From Petrolisthes cinctipes (Eukaryota; Arthropoda; Malacostraca; Decapoda; Porcellanidae), in contig JAWQEG010000497.1 in the NCBI GenBank assembly GCA_033782935.1, positions 241,001 through 305,000 on the forward strand: 64,000 bases of DNA, given 5' to 3'. The notes beneath the pieces were generated by a model, which worked only from the letters and a program-made list of their open reading frames with translations, was not told where the DNA came from and searched no databases. Below, in pieces: positions 47,706 to 60,009 of this stretch (position 1 is the stretch's first letter; the number at the start of each line of letters is the position of its first letter). The position numbers and the translations under genes are program-made.

Positions 47706-47830
47706 ACAGTCACGAGCAAAAGTCCTGCATCAGATAATTGAAGCTAAGCAGTATGAAGCTATTGATAATTGTATGATTTTTTTTAATGGAATTAATACAG
47801 TGAGTGGTTTTTATTCCAAAAAGTCTAGTT
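47706..47830 (+). mobile_element. Family E-type left end
   Basis: TACAGTCACGAGCAAAAGTCCTGC resembles the left terminus of the MITE at 35164. A matching right end was not identified; a separate inverse end (GATCGTGACTGTAC) sits at about 47588. Right limit arbitrary. Confidence 0.4.
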
Positions 47831-47839
47831 AGAGAGAAA

Positions 47840-48385
47840 GTGTATTGTTGGTGAGAATAGAGGGTTGGTGTTTCCTGCACTCTTAAGCAGGGAAACAGAC
47901 AAGCTCAGTGTTTACTCTTAGTGTTTCTGTTTCGTGACATTGTTTGGAGGAATCAGTAGCCCTCCAATTTACCCAGATCACAATATCCTCTTAAGGACCT
48001 GCTGATAGTAACATTATTGTATATTAATTAAAAATGTATTGTATGATTGGGTAGCCATGGAATAATTTAAAGATCTTACTTTAATTATTTTAAATCAGTA
48101 TGGTTATATAACTCCACCTTATGTTATGAAAACTGTCATTATACAGATTCCCAGTTAGTAAAACATTTAGGTGATAAAATGAAAAAAAAAATTAGAACCC
48201 ACTGACCAGATCCTTCTTAGTAAAACAATGGGGTGAATTTTTGTTTACTGGGAAAGTTTGGAGGAATCAGCAGCCACGAAACAAATCCCTTATTAGTAAA
48301 CCAGTAAGTGATTATTTTGTTTCCTGAGATAGAATGTAGGAATCAGCAGCCTTCCAATTTGTCCCAATAAAAGAGCTCCCCCTAA
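47840..48385. mobile_element. Two diverged fold-back MITEs, family B
   Basis: First (about 47840-47994): TTGTTGGTGAGAATAG, GTTTCTGTTTCGTGACATTG, GAGGAATCAGTAGCCCTCC, CCTCTTAA. Second (about 48230-48385): two AGGAATCAGCAGCC segments around ACGAAACAAATCCC. Boundaries approximate. Confidence 0.65.
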
Positions 48386-48600
48386 TTTACCTCCAAAAGA
48401 TGTCCCCCCCCCCTCAATTAACCCCAAAAGAGGTCCCCCCAAATTTACACCCAAAAGATGTCCTCCCCCCTCAATTTACCCCCAAAAGATGTCCTCCCCC
48501 CTCAATTTACCCCAAAAGATGTCACCTCCCCCAATTTACCCCCAATGGAGGTCCCCCCAATTTACCCCCAAAAGAGGTCACCCCTCCGTCCCCCTTGACT
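48386..48600. repeat. C-rich ~31-bp tandem repeat
   Basis: AAAAGATGTCCTCCCCCCTC followed by AATTTACCCC, about seven imperfect units. Confidence 0.88.
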
Positions 48601-48729
48601 CTGGCTTCTCTGAGTCGTTTGGCAGCAGCACCCAATTCACCGTAAGTGTTACTGGATTATCCTTGAGGCTTTGTTATTGTTTTTGTTGTTGTTGTTGTGG
48701 GAGAGGCAGGGTTTGTAAGGGAGTACATG

Positions 48730-49300
48730 CTGGAATTACTATACAGACGGTAAGGAGGAGGGAGAGGAGTTTTAGGTGTGGCTGAGGGCTGATATTAGGT
48801 GTTTGGAGATTTACTGGGATTTTGGTGAAGGTATTAGCCTGGTAAGGGATCTGGGTTGGCTTTATAATGGTAGAAAAGGAGTTTGGATAAGGTAAATGAA
48901 AGGTTGATCTGGAATTACTATGCAGACAGACGGTATGTAAGGAGGAATTTAGGTGTGGCAAGGCGCTGAGATTAGGTGTTTAGAGATCTAGAGGGATTTT
49001 AGTGAGGGGTATAATGGAAGAAAAGGATTTGGATAGAATAGAGGAAGGGGAAAATGGATTAGATAGTATTTATTTTGTAGAATGGAGTTTGGGTTAGTGC
49101 TAAGGTAGTAGAACAAGATATATTTTGTAGATATATTTTGTGGATATATTTTGTGAATATATTTTCGGGTTTGGCTAGATTAAAGTAAAGGGTGTTCTGG
49201 AATTCCTATGCAGACAGACGGCAAGTAAGGAGGAGTTTAGGTATGGCTGGGGACTGAGATTAGATGCTTGGAGATTTAGAGGGATTTTAGTTAGGGAAGT
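48730..49300. repeat. Three diverged long repeats
   Basis: CTGGAATTACTATACAGACG ... TTTAGGTGTGGCTG ... GGTGTTTGGAGATTTA recurs at about 48730, 48910 and 49197; TATATTTTGTGGA repeats lie between the second and third. Confidence 0.75.
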
Positions 49301-49487
49301 AGAAAGGAGTCTGGATCGAATTAAAAAATAAGGAAGTACTGTAGCAGGATATTTTGATAGAGATTGGGTAGCAGAAGGAAATGTGAATAGAGCTGAGGGC
49401 AGAGATTAGATTATATATGTTAGCTTGGGTAGAACCAAGGTAGTAAATAAGATGGGAATTGGGTTGAGGTTAGATAGAACTCAGGCT

Positions 49488-49523
<36 letters not shown>

Positions 49524-49614
49524 TCATAGTTTAAGCGAAGTATAGTTAGTGACTGTGATATGATTTGTGTCAGGTGTTTACCCTTGTCAAGAAACGTACA
49601 TGTACAGTCACGAG

Positions 49615-49780
49615 TCATAATAAGTATCCAGGTGTGTTTGGTATAGCCTGATGGTGGAGTATTAAACCAACTCCAGCAAGTATGTAGGAGACAGGATAAG
49701 TGTTGTTGGGATTGGTTCACTGGTATGTCATATGATTCCGAACATCAACAACAACAACAACAGCTGGTGACTCGTGACTG
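49615..49780. mobile_element. TIR MITE, family D, copy 3
   Basis: CAGTCACGAGTCATAATAAG and ATCCAGGTGTG on the left; AACAACAGCTGGTGACTCGTGACTG on the right. The interior matches copies 1 and 2 (TGTAGGAGACAGG, TTCACTGGTATGTCATATGA). Confidence 0.75.
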
Positions 49781-50150
49781 GACTGTTCATAGACTCGAGA
49801 AATACGCATGTTTTCTACACATAATCTCGAGTCTATGAACATCGCGTACCTCGGTGAAGCAAGTGAGGCGACAGGACTTTTGCCGCCAACTGTACTCTAC
49901 CTCCATCCATTCATTCCTCTTATCAACCAACAACAACACCTGGTGACTCGTGACTGGACTGTACTTTACCTCTATACATTCATTCCTCTCATCGCCATAA
50001 TATGCCCTGGGAAAAAGAAGAAAAGAAAATAGGCAATAGAGGAATAAGGTTCCGTATTTCATTATCAACTCTGAGGACATCCATATAGGGTCCTTGGAGA
50101 GGGTAGAGGGGCTACAATTACTCAAGATTATGATTTTTTTTCCAGGATAT
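49781..50150. mobile_element. Composite of fold-back ends with a perfect 16-bp hairpin
   Basis: GTTCATAGACTCGAGA (49785-49800) is inverted at 49825-49840. Downstream, GACAGGACTTTTGCCGCCAACTGTA (family E-like end) and a second CACCTGGTGACTCGTGACTGGACTGTA follow. Looks like several MITE ends joined together. Confidence 0.5.
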
Positions 50151-50159
50151 GACTCAATT

Positions 50160-50560
50160 ATACAACACTGAGAGCGGTGTAGGTGGGAATGGTGGTGGTG
50201 GTAGTGATTGTGAAAGAAATCGTGGTGATGGTGGTGAAAGAGATAGTGGTGGTGGAGAAATAATGGTATTGATGGAAAAAATAGTGATGGTGGTGGAGGT
50301 GAAAGAGATGGTGGTGGAGAAAGAGATGGTGGTGGTGGTGGTGGTGGTGGTGGTGGTGGAGAAAGAGATAGTGGTGGTGGTGGAGAAAGAGATAATGGTG
50401 GTGGTGGAGAAAGAGATAATGGTGGTGGTGGAGAAAGAGATAGTGGTGGTTCTGGAGAAAGAGATAGTGGTGGGAGAAAAATAATGGTGATGGTGAAAGA
50501 GATATTGGTGGTGGAGAAAGAGATAGTGATGGTGGAGAAGGAAGTAGAAGAGGATAGGAG
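50160..50560. repeat. (GGT)n-rich minisatellite
   Basis: GAGAAAGAGATAGTGGTGGT-type units of varied length; frames through it are repetitive. Confidence 0.88.
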
Positions 50561-51305
50561 GATGGATATAAAAGAGGGAGGAAGAGATAATGGTGAAAAG
50601 AAGGAAGTGGAAGAGAAAAGAAAGATATAAAAGAAGGAAGAGTAGTTTTATTGGGGAAAAAGAGATAGCGATGGTGATGAAGTAAATGAAAAGACGATTA
50701 ATATGAAGGATGAGTAGCCTATGTATCAGAAGAGAAAAAATGAGAGAAGAATAAAAGAGGAAGTTGGGGTGGAGGAGAAGAATTATACGAAGGTAAAACT
50801 GTATAATGAATAGAAAATTAATAAAGGAAGGAGGTGAAGGAAGAGAAGGAACATGACGTAGAAAGAATGGGATAAAGAGAAGGAATATTAGAGAAAGGGT
50901 GAAGATAATGTATGAGGGAAATTATAATAAAGGAAGAAGGTAAAATTAGAGAAGGAAAGTTACGTATAAAGGATGGGAGGAAAGGAAAGATTATTAAATC
51001 AAGAGGAGAAGATAAATGTATGATGGAAAGAAGGTTATACTGAACACCACACACCACATTACATTTAAGGATGAAAGAAGACCACCTTAGGCCTGGAAGA
51101 CACTGTAGGACGAGGGAGAAGGTGATAGAGAGGTGAGGCAACAAACACCAAGGAAATAAAACGAAAGGAAGGACAAGAAGCATTAAGTGAGGCGACAACG
51201 CTTCTGTTGACTAGTGTACATTTCAATAAAAAGTTTGCAAACTCTGTCAGCACAATTCATTCGGAGAAACACCAATAACGATATATTTTACAAAAGGTTA
51301 TCCCA

Positions 51306-51356
<51 letters not shown>

Positions 51357-51751
51357 AAGGCCTAATTAACCATACTATGAGTGAATGAATGAGTTGGTTG
51401 TGGCTATTATTATTATCTTTACACACCTACCAACTATTCACAGATTAACATTGCCTCGTAACTTTTCATTTTCATATTTTCACATCCATCGGGGTCAGAA
51501 ATTTGAGAGTTTTTTTCGGTGTACAGTCCTTCTCCAAAGTCCTGTTGCTTTTCCTGTCAGATGATGACCTCTTGAGATTCGTTGTCTTGGACACGCACGC
51601 ACGCACGCACAAATGCATGCACACACACACACGTATACACACACACATACACAACCCTCCAAGTGTATCACAATTAACCCACTTTTACACACTTTTAACC
51701 AGCCCGCTGTAAGTAAACGTAAGGTTGGATTTTCTAGCTATGTCCTCCTTT
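50561..51751. other. Purine-rich and unassigned DNA with (TG)n
   Basis: AG-rich to about 51020, (TG)n at about 51308-51350, (CACG/CA)n at about 51590-51655. No gene recognised. Confidence 0.5.
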
Positions 51752-51763
51752 ACTGAAGAGAAA

Positions 51764-52463
51764 CACCGCGGTGGGCGGTATATCTCATCATAATATTCCT
51801 GTACCACCGGTTCACCTATGTGCGATGTCTTTCGTGCATTTTTGGTGAGTCGTATGAGTTGGGAATGTTTGGGGCACTGGGTTGTCCTGGTTCAGAGGAA
51901 ATGCTGTTCCCAAGGTGGATGAGTCCACCTTTTAGGTGGATCAACAGCATCCCCGAGAGGAGGTTTAGAGATGAAGTCATAGTCGCAAGTCTGATCTTCC
52001 TCCAACTCTCTCCTCTCCATTCCATACGGGGCTTGGCGTATGCCTCTCTTCCTCTTCCTATTCTTTCTTTCTGGTGAGGGCTGGTTCTATCCAGAAATAA
52101 GGAATTTGGCATCCTCTACCACACCCTGGCCTGTTCTATCCGTCTCTCTTACAACTTCCCATTCCTTCTGGGTAGATGGAGAGATCGCCCGATTGAGTGG
52201 CACAACAGGTGAGGCAACTGTTGATGGGTTCATTGGCTCGGGGCTACCATTGGGTGGCACAACAAGGGAGGTTATGGGTTCGTTGGCTCGGGGTATATGA
52301 CCGTGAGCCAGTTGTCACCTCTTCTGTTGCCTTCGACGAAACAGATCTCACTATCTCCCTGACTCCCTTTTGGGGGTCCGAGCATCTGCGCAGCTTCGAT
52401 CAAGCAAACTCGGGACTACTCGGACAGACAGTCTGGGGAACAACAACAACAACAACAACAACA
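51764..52463 (+). mobile_element. Retroposon sharing its 3' part with the SINE at 23550
   Basis: Flanked by the 12-bp duplication ACTGAAGAGAAA (51752-51763 and 52464-52475) and ending in (AAC)n. From CTGGTGAGGGCTGGTTC (52071) to the tail it matches the complete SINE at 23550-24093. Upstream it carries an unrelated ~300-base 5' part with no tRNA head. It may be a 5'-truncated LINE whose tail the SINE borrowed, or a different SINE subfamily. Confidence 0.8.
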
Positions 52464-53985
52464 ACTGAAGAGAAATAGTCCTACAGAGGATAGTAATATA
52501 GTAGACATTCATGTTTATAACGCCAGGTACAGTAAGTTATGTATTACATTACTTATTTAACTTTAATAATGTAATGACTGTACTTCACATAGATACTACA
52601 TAAGTTACTTCTCAGAAATATTTTGTAAATGATAAACATTAATAGATAAATGATAGAAATTGTCATATGTTACATCATCACTCCATCTCCACCTGCTATA
52701 TCAATTAATTAAGTAATTTTAATTTATCTCCTTCCTTTCGTCCTTCCTAATTTCCCCTCCCTCCTCTCTTACACCACTTACACTTCAATTACGAGCCACT
52801 TCTTCTCCTCCGTCTCTCCTGCTGCTGTTGGCTGCATCAAGACTGTGTTCGTTCAATACAAGTTCTTCCCTTCCTTCCTTCCTTCCTTCCTTCCTTCCTT
52901 GCCTCTCCACGTTATTGCTTCTCTCTTGTAACACACTCCACACACTCCACCCCCTCCACCTTCCTGCTCCACGTACTTTTCCACTTCCTTCCACACAACT
53001 TCTTCACTAGTTTTCTCATACTCCTCCACATACCCCTCCACTTGAGTCCACATATTCTTCCACATACTTCTCCACATACTCGTACCCCTTCATCTTGGTT
53101 CACACATCTCTCCACCTTTATCCACATACTCCTCAATCTGCCTCTACATAACCTTACACCTGCTTCCACATACCCCTCCACATTCTTCTCCATCTGAGTC
53201 TACATACTTCACCACATACCCTCCACTTGAGTCCACATATCTCTCTACCTTCACCATCAGCTTCCACATACCCTCACCTTCTCCACATGCATCCACATAC
53301 CCCTCCACGTCAGTCCATACACTGCTCCACACGCCTCCACATACCCCTCAACAACTACTCCATCTGCCACTACATATCACTCCACTTTCTTCCATATAGT
53401 TCTCCACATTTACCTCCATCTGTCTCCACATACCTCTCCACCTGCCTTCTCATACTTCTCCACATACCCCTCCACATATTTCTTTCCCTACATACCCCTC
53501 CATCTGAGGTCACATACTTCCACATATTCATCCACATACTTCTCCATACCTATCTCCACCGCCCTCCACAAACTCCACCTCCTTCCACCTCTCTCCACAA
53601 ACCCTTCCATCCCTCTCCACCTCTCTCCACAGACCCCTCCAGCTCTCTCCACAAACCCTTCCATTGCCCTCCACCTCCCTCCACAAAGGCCTCCACCTCC
53701 CTTCACCTCCCTCCACAAACTCCTCCACCTCCCACCACAAACCTCTCCACTTCCCTCCACAAACACCTCCACTTCCCTCCACAAACACCTCCACCTCCCT
53801 CCACAAACCCCTCCACCTCCCTCCACAAACCCCTCCACCTCTATCTCCACCTCCCTCCACAAAGGTATACCACAACACACACATCCCTTCAGTATACAAG
53901 TAGTGTACCTGTTGTGTAACATAAGTGGCAGGAATAAATTACCTTCCATATCAATTACCAGTCATATATAAAAACACGGTCTCCC
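52464..53985. repeat. AT-rich spacer, (CCTT)n, then CCAC-rich minisatellite
   Basis: (CCTT)n at about 52867-52900. 52920-53870 is built from CTCCACATACCCCTCCAC-type units that settle into a 21-bp repeat, CCTCCACCTCCCTCCACAAAC, at about 53680-53860. Long frames on both strands are repeat artefacts. Confidence 0.85.
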
Positions 53986-53991
53986 TTGGTA

Positions 53992-54256
53992 CAGTCACAA
54001 GCATAAGTTTCTTTACCCCCTGGCGAGAGTGAGGTCGAAGTCGTGGTTGGAGAAGGGCCTGGCAAACGAACACTGGGAGTCAGTATCTCATGACTGTGTA
54101 TAATTTGTTGGATTCAAGTAAGTGAACACCTCTAAAGACATGAAGCATTATCCGAACATTATGAACTGGATTATTTTATGTTCGTCTAGTCCATATCCAA
54201 CCACGACTTCGACTTCACTCTCGCCAGGGGGGTAAAGAAACTTATGCTCGTGACTG
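53992..54256. mobile_element. TA-flanked TIR element (265 bp) nested in family A
   Basis: About 60-bp inverted ends: CAGTCACAAGCATAAGTTTC and the inverse of CAGTCACGAGCATAAGTTTC, with TTTACCCCCTGGCGAGAGTGA inside. TA at 53990-53991 and 54257-54258. The right flank continues as family A (TACATTGGAGTGCCTTG), placing the insertion at that family's internal TA. Confidence 0.85.
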
Positions 54257-54403
54257 TACATTGGAGTGCCTTGATTCCTCCAAAGTATGCCAAGAAACAA
54301 TACCACATAAATAAAATATTCATGTCCTGTTGCTTGAAGTAGTTTGGAGGAATCAGGTACTCCAGATTTACCACCAATTAACACTGTATACTACCACCTT
54401 TAA
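54257..54403 (+). mobile_element. Fold-back MITE, family A, copy 7
   Basis: GCCTTGATTCCTCCAAAGTATGCC, TCCTGTTGCTTGAAGTAGTTTGG, CCAGATTTACCACC, CACCTTTAA. Its left end lies beyond the inserted 265-bp element (about 53973-53989). Confidence 0.85.
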
Positions 54404-54593
54404 ATCACCCTATAAAACTTCGATGTGAACTTCATCTGCAGTACAAAAATGAAAGGTGCTATTATTATAGGGACTGATAATAGTAATGAATTTATACATT
54501 TTAGTAATATTTCTATTTGTAGGAAAACATATTTATACTCGATATCCTAAACGAGGTGTTAAATAGGACAACCGTCAGTAATATCACCTTAAT

Positions 54594-54732
54594 TTAAGGG
54601 GTAATACACTTTTGGTACATTAGAGTACCTTGATTCCTCCAAACTTTGCCAGGAAACAGAACCAGATTAATAACAGTAACGGTGGCCTGTTACTTGCAAT
54701 AGTTTGGAGGGATTAGTTGCTCCAGATTTACA
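54594..54732 (+). mobile_element. Fold-back MITE, family A, copy 8, right end lost
   Basis: TTAAGGGGTAATACACTTTTGG start, GATTCCTCCAAACTTTGCC, AGTTGCTCCAGATTTAC, then unrelated purine-rich DNA. Confidence 0.82.
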
Positions 54733-54852
54733 AAGGAGAGGGACAAACACGTAAAGAGATTGGAGAGGGAAGGGAAGACGTGTGAGAGGGCTGGTGAGAG
54801 GGAAAGGAGATCAGGTGATGGGATGAAGAAGAAGGTGTTGATGAGGAGAGCA

Positions 54853-55018
54853 TTAAGAAGGAGAATTTCTTTATGGTAGATTGGAGGGCTACTGATTCCT
54901 CCAAACTATCACAGTAAACAAATCACCTCAATGTTACTAATGGGGCAGGATCTGTTTCATGACACAGTTTGGAGGATTCAGTTGCACTCCAATTTACTGT
55001 CAAGAGTTTCTCCACTTT
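54853..55018. mobile_element. Fold-back MITE, family B
   Basis: TTAAGAAGGAGAATTTC left, CTACTGATTCCTCCAAAC, ATCTGTTTCATGACACAGTTTGG, CTCCACTTTAA right. Confidence 0.8.
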
Positions 55019-55735
55019 AATGATCTGACGAGGAGTTGAGGACGAGAGTGTAAGAGGAAGATCTATGAGAAGGAGGATCATGAAGGAGGATCAAGGAGAG
55101 AAGGTTCAAGGAAGGTGAAGGAGGATCAAGGAAGAGAAGGAGGATGAAGGAAGAGAAGGAGGATCAAGGAAGATGAAGGATAGAGACAGTGTTCGGTAAG
55201 ACTAACACGGTGTGGCTGAGAATGAGGCTGTGACTTTGAATGGGATTTAATTCTAAAGTGTTATATGCAAATATTGGTATTCCAAGTTTCTGGTTCTGAA
55301 GAAAAATATATTCGTGGGTGAATTTTTTTGTAGAAACTTTAGATAAGGAAAGTAAAATGATAAAGTTCGTATCCGACTTCAAAAACTCTGTTGTGTGTAA
55401 ATTAAATAATATAGTTTGAAAAGGAAAGAAGAAATGTAAGAATTAATTTTATATATTTGCCACTTGATGTAGGTTGATTCTTTCCAACCACTCTCCATAT
55501 TCACATACATTACTGTTAGTTCACTTAAGAAGGCAGTTGGTCACCATTTATAACACTTTCCTTGACGACCACTATGTTGTGAACCCATCAACACTTGTAA
55601 CAGATAATAATTACCAAAATGATTCAGTAGCCTAGTTTAGTTTATTTCATCAGGAAAATTAACAAGCAAATAATTATATAAACAAATACAATAATAAAGT
55701 TTGATGTACCATCAAACTTTTCCACCATCACCAAC
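55019..55735. other. GGATCAAGGAAGAGAA tandem repeat, then unassigned DNA
   Basis: 55070-55185 is a ~24-bp purine repeat. 55190-55735 is AT-rich with nothing recognised. Confidence 0.6.
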
Positions 55736-56450
55736 CTTAACTCATACACCCCCAGGCATCTCAGTCTTCATCACCAACACCAACACTGTTACTTAAACAA
55801 CACCGTTTTCACCTACAATATCATTACCACCACCATCACCAACACTGGTACTTAAACAAGACCATTACCACCTACAATATCACCAACATCATCACCACCA
55901 CCACCTCCATCACCAACACTGTTACTTAAACAACACTGTTACCACCTTCAATATCATTACCACCAACACCTCCATCACCAACACTACTCCATAAATAACA
56001 CTGTTACCACCTACAATATCACCATCACCACCACCTCCATCACCAACACTGCTACATAAACAACACTGTTACCACCTACAATATCACCATCACCACCACC
56101 AGTACTACCACCATTCACTAACCATTACACCTGCAAACACTACAATGTCGTCAGACTAATAAAAACTAAAAGTAACACCATTACCACAACTACACCCTTA
56201 CTACTACTACTACTACCACTCACAAACCATCACAATAATGAGTCAGCAAAATATTAAAAGCAACACTACCACCATTACCAGTGCTACGACCACTACTACC
56301 ACCCCGCCATCACTACCACCACTAAGACCCCACCATCACTACCACCACCACCCCACCACCACAACTAATACCACCCCACCATCATCTCTACTACCACCAC
56401 CATCATACTACCACTAAAACTAACACCACCACCACCACCACAAATAATTT
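55736..56450. repeat. ACC-rich region with a ~75-bp tandem repeat
   Basis: CACCAACACTGTTACTTAAACAACACTGTTACCACC...AATATCA repeats four to five times at about 55775-56100; (ACC)n and (ACT)n-like sequence follows to 56450. Confidence 0.88.
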
Positions 56451-56604
56451 ACTAACGAGTACTCCTGTGTCACACCACAATGCTGTTTGGCTCGATAAAT
56501 AGGTTTGGTGCCTTGTATATGGACAGTGTGAGTGTCATTACCAGAGACAACACTAAATTGTGGCACAACTGAAATACCAACGATGAAAAATAAAATCACA
56601 GATG

Positions 56605-56700
56605 TAACACAACACCTATATTGAAGGAGCTTGTTTCGTGGCATAGTCAAGAGGAATCAGAAGCCTCCACTTCTTATACACAATCATAGGGTCCTTAAGG
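56605..56700. mobile_element. Family C fold-back, right half
   Basis: GGAGCTTGTTTCGTGGCATAG, AGAAGCCTCCAC, ATCATAGGGTCCTTAAGG; the left half is absent. A family A copy abuts its end. Confidence 0.7.
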
Positions 56701-56839
56701 AGCAACTAATTCCTCCAATCAATTCCAAGCAACAGGCAGGCCATCATTATTGTTGTTAATCTGGTCCTGTTTCGTGGCATACTTTGGAGGAATCAAGAAG
56801 CTCCATTGTACTGTACCCAAAGTATATCATTGTCTTAAG
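56698..56839 (-). mobile_element. Fold-back MITE, family A, copy 9
   Basis: Lacks the first part of its left end: AGCAACTAATTCCTCCAATC, GGTCCTGTTTCGTGGCATAC, GAGGAATCAAGAAGCTCC, GTCTTAA. Confidence 0.82.
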
Positions 56840-57030
56840 TGCCACCAGAGGGACACATTACACTGTTGTGTATTTGTACTATAATGTTGAAATGCGTATG
56901 ACAATATAATATTTACGTGAGGGATTGTGGTTATGGGAATTAATGTTTGAGAGTTTGTGGTATGTGGGTGTGTGTGTGTGTATTATAGGTGTGTGCGAGT
57001 GATTAAAGTGTGTATGTATGTGAGTGCTTT

Positions 57031-57070
<40 letters not shown>

Positions 57071-57089
57071 TCTGGTATCTCGTCATGCA
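56840..57089. repeat. AT-rich spacer and (TG)n
   Basis: (TG)n at about 57030-57068. Confidence 0.85.
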
Positions 57090-57873
57090 GTGTCAATATC
57101 TCGTTTCCCCACCTTACACCTCGCTTGCATCTCCTCCTCCTCCTCTCTATCTCTACCTCCCTTCTCTACTCTCTCCTTCTTCCTCCTCCTCCTTCACTCT
57201 CTTCGTTACTTTAACCTCCCTTTTCCACCCTCTCCTCTCCTCCTCCTTATCTCTCTTTCTCTCCTCTCACCTCGTCATCTCTACCTTTCTTCTCCACCCT
57301 CCCTCTTACTCTTCCTTCCTCCTTCCTACCTTCCTTCCTCTCTCATCGCTATCTCAACTTTCTATCTCAACCCTCTCTCGTCTATTATCTTCCCCCTTCC
57401 CACTCTTCCCTACTCCTCCTCCTCTTCCTACTTTCTACCTTCCTTCCTCTCTCCTGGCCATATCAACATGCCTTCTCCACCCTCTCCTCTGCTCCAACCC
57501 CTTTCCCAAGCACCTTCCCACTCTATTATAACTCCTCCTCGTTCTCCCCTCTCTACCTTTCCCTTTCCCTGCCTCCTCTCACCACCACTCCCCTCGTCTC
57601 CTCTCTAATCCTTCTCCACTTCCGGCCGTCCACATCTCCATCATCTCTCTCCACTCCCCCCGCCTCCCTTCACTTCCTTTTCCTCCCCTCTTTACCATTT
57701 CTCTCCGTTCCTCCCTCCACAACTCCACTTTCATCTTTCTCCATTTCTTGGCCTTCCCTGCCCACCTCCCCCAGTCTCTTCTCCGTCGTCATGCACACAA
57801 ATGGAAAGCAGGAATATTTCACCGCATGTTTACATTCACCTCGGGGCATTAGGAAAGCGCCTTGCTTTCCCAC

Positions 57874-57927
<54 letters not shown>

Positions 57928-57930
57928 ATG
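57090..57930. repeat. Pyrimidine-rich tract with (CT)n
   Basis: Mostly C/T for about 700 bases, ending in (CT)n at about 57879-57924. The long frames (up to ~190 codons) are low complexity. 57931-58363 is unassigned. Confidence 0.85.
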
Positions 57931-58363
57931 TCACTCTTATACTCAACATTCTACCCAGCAGCTCCTTCATTACTCCATCCATATATATACAAACACAACA
58001 CACACACACACACCCTGGAACACGTCTTTCAATTTCCCTCTATACGTGCCGTGATGCATCTATATATCGTCACATTCATACAGTATACAAAATTGGCCTA
58101 TGTCATTTTTCGTCGATTTCGTATTTATTTATTTTTTTCCTGCCTAATTCACATCTTATGATAAGATTGAAAAAATGATAAATGATATAAGTAGAAAATC
58201 TGACTTAGGCAGTTTGTTTATGAAAGTGATGATATGATGATATTCATACATTCTGTGTGATGTCTTCAGCAGCTTGTCATCTCAAGTTCTTATATTCATG
58301 GGACCTTCTGTAACACTCTGTAATATATTTCTCTTGATCCATGAAAACTATGTAATATGTTCT

Positions 58364-58526
58364 CTTAAAGGATGTCTTACAGTATTGGTAAATCTGGAGC
58401 AACTGATTCCCCATAACTATTCCAAGCAACAGGCTACCATTATTTATGTCAATCTGGTCCCGTTTCCTGGCAGACTTTGGTGGAATAAAGGCGCTACAAA
58501 GTACCAAAAGTATACTATCTTCTTAA
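58364..58526 (-). mobile_element. Fold-back MITE, family A, copy 10
   Basis: TTAAAGGATGTCTTACAGTATTGGTAAATC, CAATCTGGTCCCGTTTCCTGG, AGTACCAAAAGTATACTATCTTCTTAA. Confidence 0.85.
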
Positions 58527-59640
58527 ACTTGAAGATTGAACATAAATTCTTTCCTTTCTCCAAGTACTTGACACTCGTTATAAACTGTCATGCTGATTAA
58601 ACACCAATTAGAGATAGAGGCGTTTTTCTTAAGAAGTGTTAAATCAGACTGGGTAGATATTATTACAACATGTTATTCTTTTTCAGTTTATTTCTCACTT
58701 CTACACCTGAGAGCAAATGAAACATCAACTTTCTCTTCTAAATCCAACTTTTTGCTCCCATGTTGTTTATGTACATACGACGAAAAAAAATAACAAGAAA
58801 CTCTCGGTGCAATAATTATTTAATCGTGAAAAAATTCCAAAGTAGCTTAATTTTGTGCGTGTTATTATTTCTTTTCATATAGTTACCTTTGTTTATCTCC
58901 ATATTCGTGTCAGGGTCAGGTTGGCAACACTCTCGTGACACACTCTTTATGGACATTATATATATATATATTTGGGATACAATTTATCCAGTGAAGTAAC
59001 ATTCTCATGAATAATAATATACACGTTATTGACATTATTTGGTCATTGTGTCATCCCAGTCACGACTCGGTTTGGAAAATTGTCAGTTGTGAAATATGCT
59101 GTTAAATTATTACAATAAGAAAGTCTACAAAATACGGTAAGGGGATTTTTTTCTGAAAAAGATTATTGTTGTTGATAATGATCCATAACACATTAGGATG
59201 TAGTTTCTTAAATGTGATAGAGCATTGGGGGGTTAATGAAGAGAGTAAATTAAATACAAACATTATACGCAATTATATATTATTCCTTGTGCAGTTATTA
59301 CTTTAGTCCAGATTTGGTGATTGGATTAAGTAATTAGCAGGATGTGTATGTTAAGAGAGGTTAGTAATAAATTTAGCTTGAAAACTATTACTTCTCCAGC
59401 AAACAAATAATTATGTTACTATAAACCAGATGTTTCTATTAATGCATCTGCAGTGAAGACTCTTTTTTTCAGTACGATTGATGACATTAATTGTATTGTA
59501 TAAACACTTGATAAATATAAAGCTAGTAGGATATTAATGTAAGTGAACAAGAATTCTAATATTAAATAGGCATATGAAAGTTTGTATTAGAGATGGAAAA
59601 AATAGCATATTTCGAAACAGGTACGAATGTATTAACGTTG
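58527..59640. other. Unassigned AT-rich DNA
   Basis: More than 1 kb with no element, long frame or repeat that I recognise; (AT)n at about 58958-58970. Confidence 0.5.
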
Positions 59641-59825
59641 TAATGTGGATGGTGTGGATACAAAACCAGAAATGTGGATGGTGTGGACACGTGCCAGTAA
59701 TGTGGATCGTGTGAATGTATACATGTATGTTGCAATGTGGATGGTGTGGATGAGTCAGTAATGTGGATGGTGTGGATGAGTCAGTAATGTGGATGGTGTG
59801 GATGAGAGTCAGTAATGATGTGGAT
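59641..59825. repeat. ~26-bp tandem repeat
   Basis: AATGTGGATGGTGTGGATGA followed by GTCAGT, about six imperfect units. Confidence 0.9.
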
Positions 59826-59947
59826 GCTTGCTAGTATAAAGTTGATGCAGTATGTGAGCAGCAGGACTGAGTGGAGTAATAGTGAGGCATCAGAGCATTT
59901 AGCTGATCCGTCTCACTCATGCACACACACTCACTACACCCATCATT

Positions 59948-59951
<4 letters not shown>

Positions 59952-60006
<55 letters not shown>
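59952..60006. repeat. (GA)n microsatellite
   Basis: About 27 GA units. Confidence 0.95.

Positions 60007-60009
<3 letters not shown>

Noticed and set aside
53227..53949. Long frames on both strands (230 and 153 codons)
   Set aside because: CCAC-rich tandem repeat; composition and periodicity, no domain.
57010..57608. Frames of 173 and 191 codons
   Set aside because: Pyrimidine-rich low-complexity DNA translating to Ser/Leu/Pro runs.
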